Source: Kalmusia sp. IMI 367209 (taxonomy: Eukaryota; Ascomycota; Dothideomycetes; Pleosporales; Didymosphaeriaceae). Taken from it: a stretch of DNA of 64,000 bases. The stretch spans positions 1,922,001 through 1,986,000 of the forward strand of contig JAPEUQ010000003.1 in assembly GCA_027946365.1 (NCBI GenBank), given 5' to 3'. The position numbers were made by a program, and so were the translations under genes. Under the pieces are notes generated by a model. That model was not told the DNA's origin. It ran no database searches and saw only the letters and a list, made by a program, of their open reading frames with translations. Below are positions 35,876-47,486 of this stretch, piece by piece; position 1 is the stretch's first letter, and every line of letters begins with the position of its first letter.

Positions 35876-36259
35876 AAACGGTCGTACTGATGATTGCGTG
35901 GCTGAGCTTGTGTAATATTGAGCGAGCGAGCGAGCGAGCGAGTGAGCGATGTTATTGTATGTAGTGGTAATGCATAGCGTAGGTGGAATGGTTGGGAGGC
36001 GTTTTGATAGCCACGATATAATCTTATGACCATCCAAACGTACACAATACCCCTACTTAGAAGCTATTTCGAATGTACGGTATAGATTTCGAGGACCCAA
36101 GTAGTAATACGTTCGGTTGCCTCCCACTTGCACTTAGAGCTTCGAGACAGGTGAGTCCCATTTAGGTAGACTATTTTGGCTTATGTCATAGCGCAACCTT
36201 GCTCTTTCCGAAGTCGCGGCCGCAGAAAGACCGTCAACCCAAGGAAACCTCACAACACC
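35876..36259. other. Intergenic with GAGC tetranucleotide repeat
   Basis: Short intergenic interval between two + genes. A GAGC tetranucleotide run of about seven units is at 35919-35948. No gene is seen. Confidence 0.5.
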
Positions 36260-37182
36260 ATGACGGCTCCGATGACGATGTCTCGGCTTCTAGTACCTCA
36301 GATCACTGAGGCATCGCCTCTCTTCCGGTCTGTATCCTTGAGAAGCGCAACAGCTGCGACCCGCCGCCGGGCTTTCGCAGCAATTTCGGAAAGAACAACC
36401 CGACCACATTCCACGATACATCGACAATGGCCCCAGGTTAGCCAGCGGCGAATGAAGCCAGTACAGCATAATCCGAGTACTACGAAAGCCTTATCAGATC
36501 ACAGGGCATTCAGTGCGACAGCTGCGCAACGAAAGGACCACCACTTCGACACGCTGAAGTTCGTGCAGCGATTGAAAGGCGAAGGGTTCACAGAAGAGCA
36601 AGCGGTGGCTATGATGAGGGTATTGAGCGACGTAATCGAAGAGAGGTGTGATTGCCATGAATCACAAAAAGGCTTAACAGCGGCTAACCTATCTAGCATC
36701 CAAAACCTCACGAGAACAATGGTGCTCCGTGAAGAGCAAGAGAAAGCAACTTACAATCAGCGGGTCGACTTTGCGAAACTGCGCTCCGAGCTCCAGACCG
36801 CCGACTCAACCGAATCATCCCTGACGCGCGGTTCGCACGAACGATTGACAAACGAGCTAGCGAAGCTGAATTCTCGGCTACGCGATGAGATACAGCGTAC
36901 ACAAGCGTCGGTGCGATTAGATCTCAACCTCGAGAAGGGGCGCATTCGGGAGGAAGCCAACGTCCAGGAGCTCAAGCTCAAGGAAACGGAGACGCGGATA
37001 GAGCAGGAGACAGCGCAGTTGCGCGAGAGACTGGAGCAAGTCAAGTTCTCGACGCTGCAGTGGCTAGTGTACGTCTTTGAAGATCATCAAGATGGTAACG
37101 AGAACCCGGCTAACGTGTTTGCAGGGGCGTGTGCACCGGTACTGCGGCTCTCATGCTCGGTGTTTGGCGTTTGCTCATGTGA
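36260..37182 (+). CDS. Mitochondrial coiled-coil protein, MCUR1/CCDC90/Fmp32 family (DUF1640)
   Basis: Inner-membrane mitochondrial protein; family members are linked to respiratory complex assembly and, in animals, calcium uniporter regulation. Exons are 36260-37068 and 37125-37182. The 56-nt intron (donor GTACGT, branch GCTAAC, acceptor TGCAG) replaces a wrong readthrough tail with GVCTGTAALMLGVWRLLM, a C-terminal transmembrane helix. The product is 288 aa. An Arg/Ser/Thr-rich presequence (~90 aa) ends near SATAAQRKDHHFDTLKFV; the core has LKGEGFTEEQAVAMM and a long coiled coil (about 160-265). The chosen ATG is the one opening MTAPMTMSRLL; an in-frame ATG at 36176 is less typical. Confidence 0.9.
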
Positions 37183-38451
37183 GGCACTTCACGCCGCGCA
37201 TGCCTTCCAGAACCTTTCGGCATGAAAGCCACACTATTTGTACAACAGCTCGGGCAAGACGGTTTTATGGTAGATACCCAGGTAGGAAACGGTGGATCGA
37301 GCGATTCCCTGCACATCCCTGCACGCATCACAGTCGTGGTACCACAGCATGCACAGCCGTGACGTTGGCAGCACAGCAGGACTGATTTTGGACGTTGGGC
37401 ACAGTTCACGATAACTGGAAATACAGTTTACAGGCTGAAGTTGGACACAGCAGTATAGATTGCGACTTGCGGCATATATCTTAGCAGGACGGGCGTGCCT
37501 ATATCTCAGCCTTAACACTCAGGCAAAGCAGGACTAATATGAGATGGAGGCAGGCACACCCCTCCGATGATGCAATAGCTTGCTGTCAGCCGTGCTTTGC
37601 CACGCGCCCACGTATATACTTGCGTGTGGGCATAATCTGTCAGTAGCTAGACGGTTTGAGACAAGATGCAGTCTGTCACTGGCCTGAAACAGTACAGGAA
37701 AATGGGCAATTTACTTTGTGAAGTGGCACGAATCATGTAGCTTTGCCAGCTTCGCGAGCTTCGCGTGCTCGCCTGGTCACCTCTTACGGACTCCAGTTTC
37801 GTCCAAGTTTTCTAGCTGGTTCCAAGTCGCGGTGATTGGCGGTTGTGGCCCCCTGGCTCAGCAAGCCCATTTCTTGCTGGCGGCCGCGCTTAGGGGCGTG
37901 ACTGGTGTGACGGACGGACGGTGGGTGGGCAGCGACTGGGAGAGAGAGAGAGCACAGCAAACAGTAATGTATGTACACATGGCAGGTGATGCGGGCGAGA
38001 CCTTTGACGCATCGCATCGGTTGTCGGCAGCATTGGGAGCCGCTGCATTTCCATTGATGCTTGACTCCTCACGTGAGCTCATTTTAAACCCCTCCACGCC
38101 AAGACCCACGGCGAAGAGGCAGCGAGGTTGAGTGCAGCGCGGTACATTCAATAAAAATCATCATGGCTGGCTCGTGACAGAGAGTAGCATTGGAGCAGAG
38201 CTAGAGGCTTGCGTGAGCGGAGCCCCGGGAAACGGCGTGTGCTGGCTTGGGGCGGATCAATAATGTGCGGGCCTGTGAAAGACGAGGGCTCTGCTAACGT
38301 TAGTCAAAAAGCGCAGCCTGCGCTTCGCACCCTCAAAACACTCCATCGCCGACGACCCACCACTAAACCTCAACACCACAGCCCCCTCTCTCCGCACCCG
38401 TCCGCACCATAACTCAACACCCGCACCCAACTGCTTCCATATTCTGTCAAC
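37183..38451. other. Intergenic upstream of the 14-3-3 gene
   Basis: No gene supported in 1.27 kb. The region near 38290-38450 is pyrimidine- and AC-rich, as expected for the 5' UTR and promoter of a strongly expressed fungal gene. A GAGA tract is near 37939-37951. Confidence 0.45.
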
Positions 38452-39768
38452 ATGGCCAACGAGGTACGTTGCTCCTTATCTGCGCTTGCCCCCCCGCACG
38501 TCTGCTGGTGGGATGCCCCTCTGGCGCCCTCGTAGTGCACGATAAACGTCAACAGCATGCTGACACAGTTCCAGCGCGAAAGGTACGCCGCGACCGCCCT
38601 CGGCATCACTGCAGCCCATTGACGCATTCACAGCAAGACGTTCCTCGCCCGGCTCTGCGAACAGGCTGAGCGCTACGATGGTAAGTGCTGGCGTCCCATG
38701 CTGCGTCTGCATCCCGTCGCTAACGGTGTTTTTTGTGCAGAGATGGTTACGTATATGAAGGTCAGTGGAGCTTCTCCCTCCAACCACGCATGCAATATAC
38801 TGACAGCTGTTTAGGAAGTCGCCAAGGTATGCCAGCTGCACAGTCCCGTCACCCCCGGCGTGGCCGCGATCCGACCATGGCAGCGCGAGTACTGACCCAT
38901 GACAGATCGGTGGCGAGCTTACCGTAGATGAGCGCAACCTCCTGTCCGTCGCTTACAAGAACGTGGTCGGCACGCGACGTGCGTCGTGGCGCATCATCTC
39001 GTCCATCGAGCAGAAGGAGGAGTCCAAGGGCTCAGACAAGCACGTCTCAACGATCCGCGAATACCGAAAGAAGATCGAGGAGGAGCTCGAGAAGGTCTGC
39101 CAGGATGTCCTCAACGTCCTTGACGACTCCCTGATCCCCAAGGCCGAGTCTGGCGAGTCCAAGGTCTTCTACCACAAGATGTAAGGCCCCCTCTGCTTCT
39201 GGCGGTGCGCTGGGTGATGTACCGTGACGCTGACCTGTTTGCGCCTTCAGGAAGGGTGACTACCACCGTTATCTTGCCGAGTTTGCGTCTGGCGAGAAGC
39301 GCAAGATTGCCGCGACTGCTGCCCACGAGGCGTACAAGGTATGACGCAATGACTAGGTTACGCGCGCCGCGCACCCACAACAGAGCTAACGCAACGCTTC
39401 AGACGGCCACGGACGTTGCTCAGACCGAGCTCACCCCGACGCATCCCATCCGTCTCGGTTTGGCGTTGAACTTCTCCGTTTTCTACTACGAGATTCTCAA
39501 TTCGCCCGACCGTGCTTGCCACCTTGCCAAGCAGGCCTTTGACGACGCTATCGCTGAGCTCGACTCGCTGTCCGAGGAGTCCTACCGCGATTCCACACTC
39601 ATCATGCAACTGCTCCGTGACAACCTCACGCTCTGGACATCGTCAGACGGTGCCGAGGCTGAAGCCACTGGCGAGGCTGCCCCCAAGGAGGAGGCCAAGC
39701 CCACGGAAGAGGCGAAGCCTGCTGCCGCAGAGGCCACCGAGGAGCAGCCGCCGGCGCCTGCTGCTTAA
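38452..39768 (+). CDS. 14-3-3 protein (Bmh1/Bmh2-like), eight exons with micro-exons
   Basis: Phosphoserine/phosphothreonine-binding dimeric adaptor of signalling and cell-cycle control. Exons are 38452-38463, 38575-38582 (8 nt), 38634-38680, 38741-38760 (20 nt), 38815-38826 (12 nt), 38906-39180, 39251-39338 and 39403-39768. All phases agree and the product is 275 aa: [20 protein letters not shown], then [20 protein letters not shown]. Signature blocks are [20 protein letters not shown], the YHRYLAEF region, and [18 protein letters not shown]. The C-terminal tail is Glu/Ala/Pro-rich and variable, as usual. The first five exons together encode only 33 residues, so simple ORF prediction would miss the N terminus. 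Family identity is certain; the exact 8-nt exon is inferred from splice signals and the conserved ERESKTFL sequence. Confidence 0.95.
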
Positions 39769-40838
39769 ATGCATCGGCAACCCTCGACGTTGTATCACCC
39801 TATCAGCCACCGTCATCTATTCTCGGATAGTCATCGGAAGCTGTCTTGGCAGCGAGCGTCTACGGAGTTGAGTGTATGTGTTTTGTCGAAAATCGGTTTT
39901 CAGCGAGCGGACACAGATTCCCCACGACTTATGTGTTTTCCCATCTCTCTCGCCGGCATTATTCCCATTCTGTAACGTCCTTCCTTCACAGGTCGCACGT
40001 TCCATCTGTCTCTCCTTAACATCTCTCTTTCTACGGAAGTGAGATGCTGGGGTAAGATGTGGGTTTAGGTCTGGTTCTCTCTATCCTGTGCTATCCTGGA
40101 ATTTTCTCAATCCAATGTTTTTCCCCTTTTGTGAGCACCATGTGAACACTTCCCCCTTAGCGGTTCGGAAGGGTGCGGCGAGTTTTGGCGAGTTTTTTCT
40201 CATAGCATGTATCTTTGAGGGGCAGAGCATGTGAAGTCCATAGATGATCTTTGATGGACTTTGGCAAGGTAGTGACTGCGTCTCTCAGGTTACGCTGAGG
40301 AAACCCCTTTATACTTCATCTTTGGTCTACTTGATATCGTGATGCTGTGAGGGTTTGCCTGTGATCACTATGACCTAACACTCGACATCGAAAAGATAGA
40401 CAGACAAAGGTCACTGCAACCTTGTACCATCGATAGATGGTATGTTGACAGTGTCTCATGTTTGTTGACGTGTCTCACGTGCAGGCTTTCGCGATGGGAG
40501 GCAAAATGCGACCCCGCAACGGCGCCACGCGAAAAATGTCTCGGAGAAGTAGCCCCGCCAAAGTATTCGCTGCACCCACCTCGCAACCGTTGCCTCGGGC
40601 ATAAACAACAAGCTCGACCCAGTAAACCCACGCGTCAACATCGTCCAAAAACACAGACACTAACTCACATACCCAAGAGCCACGTCCCCCGGCTCCGGCC
40701 CCGTTCGCCAGCAGCAGCAGCGGCGCGAAACTCCCATCCTCGCAACTGCGAAAACCCCACGCGATAAAAGTCCAGAACTTTTTTTCCCCTCGCTCCTCCG
40801 CGCGAAAAAATAAAAAAAAAATATAAGGGGCCAAATAG
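39769..40838. other. Intergenic: 14-3-3 3' UTR and upstream region of DPH4
   Basis: No gene supported. T-rich sequence after 39770 is consistent with a 3' UTR. An A-rich run at about 40806-40822 sits just before the DPH4 start. Confidence 0.45.
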
Positions 40839-40996
40839 ATGGTCTTCACAAAGGACTACTACGCCATCCTCAACCTCGCCCCGCCCTCGTCGTCGTCGTC
40901 GCCCTCGCCCGCCGATCCCCCCTTGCAAGATGCGCTCCGCAAAGCGTACAAGGCTGCGCTCCTAAGCGCGCACCCGGACAAGTCGTCCACGCGGGC

Positions 40997-41027
<31 letters not shown>

Positions 41028-41553
41028 GACTACGCGTACACGGTCGACGACGTCAAAGAGGCACTTGCCGTGCTGTCGGACCCGGGGAGGAGAGCCGAGT
41101 ATGAGCGGTGGTGGGTGCTGCGGGAGGAAGGGAAGAGGATGAGGGATGGCGGCGGCGATGGCGGCGGTGGTGATGGAGGGCTGGGGACGGACTTCGTGCT
41201 TGGGTTGGAGGCGCTGGATTTGAGTGATTTCGAGGCCGGGGTTATGCCGTTTGGGAGGCTGGCTTCTGAGCCGGGGTCGCCTTCTTCGGTGGTGGATGAA
41301 AAGGAGGAGGAAGAGGAAGAGGAGGAGGGAAGGGGCGAGCTTCAGGGTGGTGTGGAGGATGGAGGGGAAGGGAGGGAAGGGGATGCAGGGTGATATGGAG
41401 TGGACGCGGGCTTGTCGGTGCGGCGCGGAGAAGGGGTTCAGAATACGTGAGAGGGAATTGGAGGACGCGGAGGAGGGGCGAGAAGGAGGTGCTGGTGGGT
41501 GTGAGGGGTGTAGTTTGTGGGTGAGGGTAGAGTTTGATGTCGAAGAGGGGTGA
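40839..41553 (+). CDS. DPH4: Diphthamide biosynthesis J-protein Dph4/Jjj3-like (frame broken)
   Basis: J-domain, zinc-binding cofactor of diphthamide synthesis (electron carrier/co-chaperone for the Dph1-Dph2 step). The N-terminal J domain (about residues 5-95) has KDYYAILNL, the HPD motif in SAHPDKSS and a DVKEALAVLSDPGRRAEYE helix. It is interrupted by a short polyglutamine run coded by CAG repeats at 40998-41018. The C-terminal CSL-type zinc finger is WTRACRCGAEKGF ... GCEGCSLWVRVEF (C-x-C and C-x2-C). The two halves are in different frames: the first stops at 41391-41393, and the second needs one base removed in the G-rich tract about 41361-41390. That gives 237 aa, normal for the family. 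No credible intron with a branch site is seen in the G-rich tract. Confidence 0.8.
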
Positions 41554-43081
41554 GGTGAGGTGGGATCTTCGTCAGAGGCGAATTGATTCATACTACGACG
41601 CGGAAGAATTGGGAAAGGATAGGGTGTGAAGTTGAAGCATCCATGACACACACGAGGGTCGAGACTCGCGGGGCAAGGAGCCTTCACGTCGAGTGTGGGT
41701 GCAAGTGGAGGAAGCCCGAAGGCTAGAGAGCATGGAGGAAGGGAATGTTGGAGCTGAGGGTAGGACTCAGTGGCCGGGCGAAGAGGCATTCGGATGCAAG
41801 CTCCTTGTGTCGCCGAGTAAATGTCTCATGGAGAGGAAGGGAGGGCATACACCAAGAATTCGTTCAGCTAGCCAGTCACCACCTCGAACAGCACGAATAC
41901 CAATATTCTACATGTCCAACCATCCACCCTCCAAAAACACCAATCCATCACTGCCATCGCACAAACTCCTTTTCTTGCACTCCCCCAACTACAGCTACAC
42001 CCGCATTACCCTCGCCAACACCCAAAACCAGGCAAAATAATACCGCATCGCAGCGCCACGCACGCCGCATCAAGATTAGCACCCGCAAAAGCAAAAAAAA
42101 GAAAAGTCCCACCAACGCACGCACATGAATCCATACCGCGACGTCCTTGCATGATTCCCCACACGCAGATCACAATGTGCGCCTTAGCAAGGGAGGGTTG
42201 ACAGCAAGATCCCTGCTCACCGGTCGTTCACCGGATCGCCATCTCAGCGTGCCGCGGGCGCGCCCAGCTTTTCCGGCTGATGAGCCCAGCGTTGCGCTGT
42301 GAGCGGGCGCTTACGGCGACGGGAACCGACGTTTGGGGAGATAGAGATGTGTGTGTCATGCAAGTGGGGAAAGTAAGGCAATCGGGGGTGTGCGCTGCGT
42401 TGGACTATATCACGGTTCTGATATGCGTTTTATGGTTTTCAGAGATGGACATTATGATGTATTTGTGCGCACGTGCGTGAGGCTGTACTACGAGAAGTCC
42501 GCCTTTTGGTAAAAACACAACCATTAAGACAACCGAGAAGGTGGATGGATGGATGGATGGTGGGGTTTTGCGTGCCGGGAGGTATTCAATGCAAGAGGCG
42601 CGGAAGGGAGGGGGGTATAAGAAAAGTGCCAAAAAACCATCGAATCTACTTAACATACAGGCCGTGAAAATCATGATCGTTAGCTCTCCTCTTTTGTGTG
42701 CAGAGAGGGAGGTGCAGTTTGTGTGTGTGCATGTGGCGCACCCCGAGCCAGCAACGCAAGCTAAAAATTGCGGTGACTTTCAGAGCAACTTCTTTCTTTT
42801 TTTTTTCCTTCGAAAAAACGTATTTCCAGACATGACGTGGCACGTGCGTGACCCTCCCCCTTCTTTGTTTTTTCCCGACTCCGTTGCTGTGACGCGAGAG
42901 AGAAAGCCAGAGAGAGAGAGAAAGTTGACGCCGGGTGTACATGTGTGTCAGGTGAACAAGAAATGAGAGAAAAGAGAAATATTATGGTAAGTGGTCCGAA
43001 GCTTGTGGATAGCCTTTGGGACAGTGTGTCGATGAAGGAAGTTTGGGTATCAGGTGAAGCGCGGGAGATGTGAGAAGGCCA
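41554..43081. other. Intergenic between convergent genes
   Basis: No gene supported. Low-complexity tracts are present: a GGAT run near 42542-42560, and AG-rich sequence at 42890-42975. Both flanking genes end here (DPH4 from the left, the Zn-finger regulator from the right). Confidence 0.45.
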
Positions 43082-45965
43082 TCATTGCGGGAGCCAGAAC
43101 GAGGTCAAGAACGGCGCTACGAGGCGCGCGGTGTACTTGCCCTGGTTGTCGGCGGATATGCTGACACCCTGTTGCTGCTGGAGGTAACCGACTGTGGCGT
43201 CATTAGTATTTGATGTATGGAAGACTTGGGGTAATATGAGAGACTCACTATTTTCCTTGACCAACTGCGCCACCGACCTGACAAACGTCACCGAGCTCTC
43301 ATCACCAAAGCCAGCTTCTTTCTCCCAATCCTGATCGCAGTCTCGCAGTGGATTACACTTGCGGTTGTACTTCCAGCGGAAGATCTGGCTAACGAAGTTC
43401 ATACGCTGGTCGACTTCCCGGTTTGCAATGTCGGCCCGCGCTTGGGCATCGCGGGGATCCAAGCCCTCTGTGACTGCACGCGTCGCCATGACCTGGTGTA
43501 TCGTCTTCTGCTGGTCTTCGTGCGCCATGGCCATGCCAACGACAGCGACGAAGGCCGCGAGCCACTTGTCGCATCCTTTACTCGACTTGAAGATCTGCTG
43601 GAGCTTGTTGAGTACGAGGGCAAGCGTTGAGCGTTGGAGGCGTGCGAAAAAGTATTTCAGTTGGCGGGAAGTCATCCTCGGGGAGGTGAAGTTTTGCATG
43701 TAGGTGGCAGGGTCGGTGTAAGCGTGCATTTTCGCGAAGGTTTGTTCTTTAGATTCATCGGCTATGCTGATAGTGTGCGACATTATGTAGGTGCAGACGA
43801 TCAGGCGGAAGACTTCGCGGAGGAGTTTGGCCTTACAGAGTCAGTGTTATTAAGGCACAGTGTAGGGAGAGGGAGGTGTACCTCATCATCACTCTTTGGC
43901 TTGACTCGTGTCATCAGCTTGAAGAGTCGCGGCGAGAAGTCGTTGTCGTCTTCTGCCCAGCAAATGTCGCCGAACGCATCGAGATGGTTATCGACTATAT
44001 CGTTCAGATACTTGTCATACTTCTTCTCCTCGTTGTGGTTGATATGAACCATGCCGAGAGCAGGACTTCGCTTCTTCTGTACAAATCGCTTCTGCGTTAC
44101 GGGGTCGGTCTGGTATTGAATCTGCACAAGCAGTTCCTCTCCTCGAGGAGCAAATTCGTATACCTTGACGGGTATGCGTGGCATAGTCTTCTGCTCACAG
44201 GTCATGTATACGATGATCTCTTGATTACCCCATTGGTGAATGAACTGTGAGACGAAGTGGGTCAGATGCGAGTCCTCGTGGATCTGCATTACGATCATGG
44301 GGAGGAAGTATTCTGAGAGCTCGATGAGCTTGATGCGAGAGCATCCAAGGCCACAATCCGCATTGGGACGCTGAGAGCGTTTCAAGCAACGCTCGCAAGT
44401 ATCTCCAGGTCCGCACTAACCAATTGTCAATCCAAAAATCCAAAAAAAAGCGAGCAGTGTCCAGATCTCACCTTGTCTCGCTGCAAAACACAGTGCCAGC
44501 AGGCAACAATTTTACGCATGTCGTGTGCTGCCTTGGCTACCCTTGGTTCCAAATGGGTACCCAGCGCTCGTCCGCCTGGTCTACCGGCGCTCCTGATGGG
44601 TCCCACTTGTCGTCGCGCAATTTGGCCTTCGGGCTCAGGTGATACACCAAACGACGGATCTCGGAGGGTCCTGGCCGGGGAAAACGCCCTGATTGGGGAG
44701 GTTTCTACTTCCAAAGAAGCTGAAAGGGGAAGCATCTGATGGAAAGGCTGCTGTGGGTACGTTTCGAGCTGCTCCATGCCTGGATCCGACGGTTGGTAAG
44801 AGAACATGCCTTCTGAGCCACCGGGGCTTGAAGCGGAGGTCAATGGGCTAGCAGGCGATTGCAACGTCATCCTTGTGGGTAGTTCGATCGATGTAGCGAT
44901 AGGTGAAGGGTTTTGACGTGCAGTCGTGGTATAATTCTCCGTGAATAGAGAGGAAGTCTCATCATAATTGACAAAGTTTTGTGAGTCTGGTGAAGGTGAC
45001 GCTCTATGGATCCTCATTTCTATGGGGCTACTATTAGACACGTAAGGTTGGCTATGCACCTGGCCTTGGTTTTGAAAGTGCTGGCTGGGTCGGTGTTGCT
45101 GCATCATGTTTTGATTGGCGATGGAGAAGAGCTCCTGCGGTGGCACTACAGGCTCATTGGGGGAGACGAGATAATTTGGGTCCGTGTTATGCATGGTCCA
45201 GAAGTCGACATCGTTATTGATGAATTGAGAATAATCCACCGGATCAGTAACGGGATCGAAGACAGCCATGCCAGAGCGAGGTACATTGGGATTGCGTAGG
45301 GGTCCTTCGCTATTCCATGGAGCCGTCTGGTTTGTGCTTGTGAATGTTTGGCCTAGATAGGTGTTGTAGGATTGAGGTGCGTTGGCGCGCTGATGCGGTC
45401 GAGCTTGCAAGGGGAATTGTTGTGGGTGAAAATGGTGTGGGTGAGCAGCCATTGTAGCATTGATGGCTTCGTGTAGGGCTGCTCTATATTAGTATGACTG
45501 GGACGGGTGAGATGCGGGGTGCATGCCTTGATCTGAAATGGTTCCTTGGGCAGTGAGAAACATGGAGTTGTCAACGGGCAGGAGGGGTCCTCGGGAGACT
45601 TGGGTGGTCATCATGCCTCCGTTGTTACCTTGATAAAAATCGCGCATCGAATGCGAGTCAAGCATCTCCACCTCGAAGACGTCGTTGTCGGGTGTTGTCA
45701 CAGAGGTAGGAGAGTTGGAATCACTACCATCATAGACCATTGCCTCTGGGAACTGAGCTGGAAGCGGCTCGGGTCCTCGCGAGGCGTCGCGACTCATGGG
45801 CGGGGTGCTTAGAGGGCCGCCAGGGGAGTGTCCGGTATGGTTGATCAGGGATGTGGGCGTTTTCGAGCGCTGCGCAACATATTGGCCATAACCGTAGCCG
45901 TTGGAAGAGGCCACCAGGACCTCAGGCGCCTGCGACTGGTAGTACGGGTAGTAGGTGTCGTCCAT
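43082..45965 (-). CDS. Large fungal zinc-cluster-type regulator (880 aa model)
   Basis: Putative nuclear regulator with a Cys-rich motif, RKIVACWHCVLQRDKCGPGD then TCERCLKRSQRPNADCGLGC, resembling a Zn2Cys6-like cluster in large Dothideomycete proteins. Exons on the minus strand: 45965-45562, 45483-44472, 44415-43882, 43831-43249 and 43191-43082, with introns of 78, 56, 50 and 57 nt. The last three introns are well supported; the Cys motif itself spans the 56-nt one. The N-terminal ~470 residues are Gln/Pro/Ser-rich; the C-terminal half is helical and unrecognised. The 5' exon is less certain: its join (donor GTTTCT, branch ACTAAT, acceptor ATATAG) is phase-consistent, but the gene could instead start at 45452 (735 aa). 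The 57-nt last intron has no stop and keeps frame, so retention would also yield protein. Confidence 0.7.
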
Positions 45966-47486
45966 GATGCGGAAGCCGTTGGACCTGGCAGGCGGGATAA
46001 GGACGTTTGAGAGAGCTGAGGGCCGATCGCCTTGCAAAGTGCCTTACGGAGAGATGGACCAGCGTCCGACCCACGAGCTGGTGGCCGGATGAGCAGACCT
46101 GGGACGACTCGTATTCGCGTGGATTGCACCGCGAAGGAGCGGTAAGCCGAAGGGACGCACGGCTGGCCCTGCCGGAGCGAGGGATCCTATAGACTCGACG
46201 ACGGCGCGGTGGGAAGAACAGTTGTGTCTCACAGTACGGCTGAGGAAATCCACAGCTCAAAGAGGGTCAGACTCGAGCTTTGGGCGCGACTTGCAGAACC
46301 CCCTCCCAGCGACCGGTGAAGGTCTGCACGAGTGGATACGCAGCTATTGGTCTAGCTGCATACCACGCTGCACAGCATTCGCGTGCACCACACACAGACG
46401 GCGCGCGGCAATGGCGAAAATTCCAAGACGGGGGGAAGACTGGGATGCGTCGAGGAGCTAGCTCCAGCAGGAGACGGGCGCTGCGATGCCATGGGCGGGG
46501 ATTTCGAAGTCTTGATGCCTGAGGCGCATGCACTCGATATGAAGATGCACTGCGCCACCGCCCACGGAGCCCTCCCTAGCACAAAACCGACGGCGTGCAT
46601 CAGCCCATCAACTAATCAGTCGCCAACCTGCTCGTCGCAGCGGCTCTGCTGCATTGACCGGTCTCTTCGCAATGAGCACAAGCAGCGAAGTCATGGTGCC
46701 GTCGACACGCTCAAGCCAGTGGTTCGCTCGGAGGCCGCCGGTCCTTGCATTTGTGCACCAGCACTGACAGATCGACGTCCACTGACGTTCACTGCCGCCG
46801 ACCAGCACGGATCGGCGAATTGCCAGCGCATGCATGGATACGAGCCATGGCACGAGGACGACCAGCGGCAGTCCAGGTCGAAAATCGAGGGACCGGGACA
46901 GGGACAGGGAAACATACACGGTGCCACAGATTCGTTTCAACAAGCCGCTTGAGGCGGTGCTGTTTTGGCTTCAGATGTTGAGTGTCGCGGAAGGCTGCGT
47001 CTCCTCCACTGCTGCATCTCACCGCAACTTCGGACGATTCTGCCTCGCCGCGCAGTGCTCTCTCCGCGACATTGTCCTCACCGTCAGCGACGAAGAGAGG
47101 ACTGTTACCGGTACTACGATCCATCAAACAGCATCATGGTCTCACAGATGGATGGCAGCGACCGTAACTTTATAGGACGACGACCATGAACCAACCAACG
47201 TAACCTAGCCAGCATTTCACTCCGAATATTCCGAGACTTAAACTGCTTGAGGCAGGCGGAGGTATCTTGAACATTTCAGCGAATCACCAACCTCCAGACA
47301 ATGACTCATCTTTGCTTTATCAGCTAGGAATCTTTAAGATAAGCTAATTGTTCGCTCTCGGAATTTTCTTCACTGTCACGTGACCGTGTATGATGAGCAC
47401 TCCGATCTGATAGAGGATACCAGCATACCCGCCATGACGCCTCAACACTTACTCCATCACAATCCAATTGTGTGGAGTTACACAAC
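45966..47486. promoter_or_regulatory. Divergent upstream region between two zinc-cluster regulators
   Basis: 1.5 kb without a supported gene, shared by the minus-strand regulator ending at 43082 and the plus-strand regulator starting at 47487. Long overlapping open frames exist in several phases (for example 46383-46952) but are GC-driven and share no family features. Confidence 0.4.

Noticed and set aside
40962..41789. 275-codon minus-strand open frame
   Set aside because: Antisense to Dph4; Pro/Ser/His-rich translation of a G-rich coding strand.
46383..46952. 189-codon + frame
   Set aside because: Overlaps other open frames in all phases in a GC-rich upstream region; no domain or conservation evidence.
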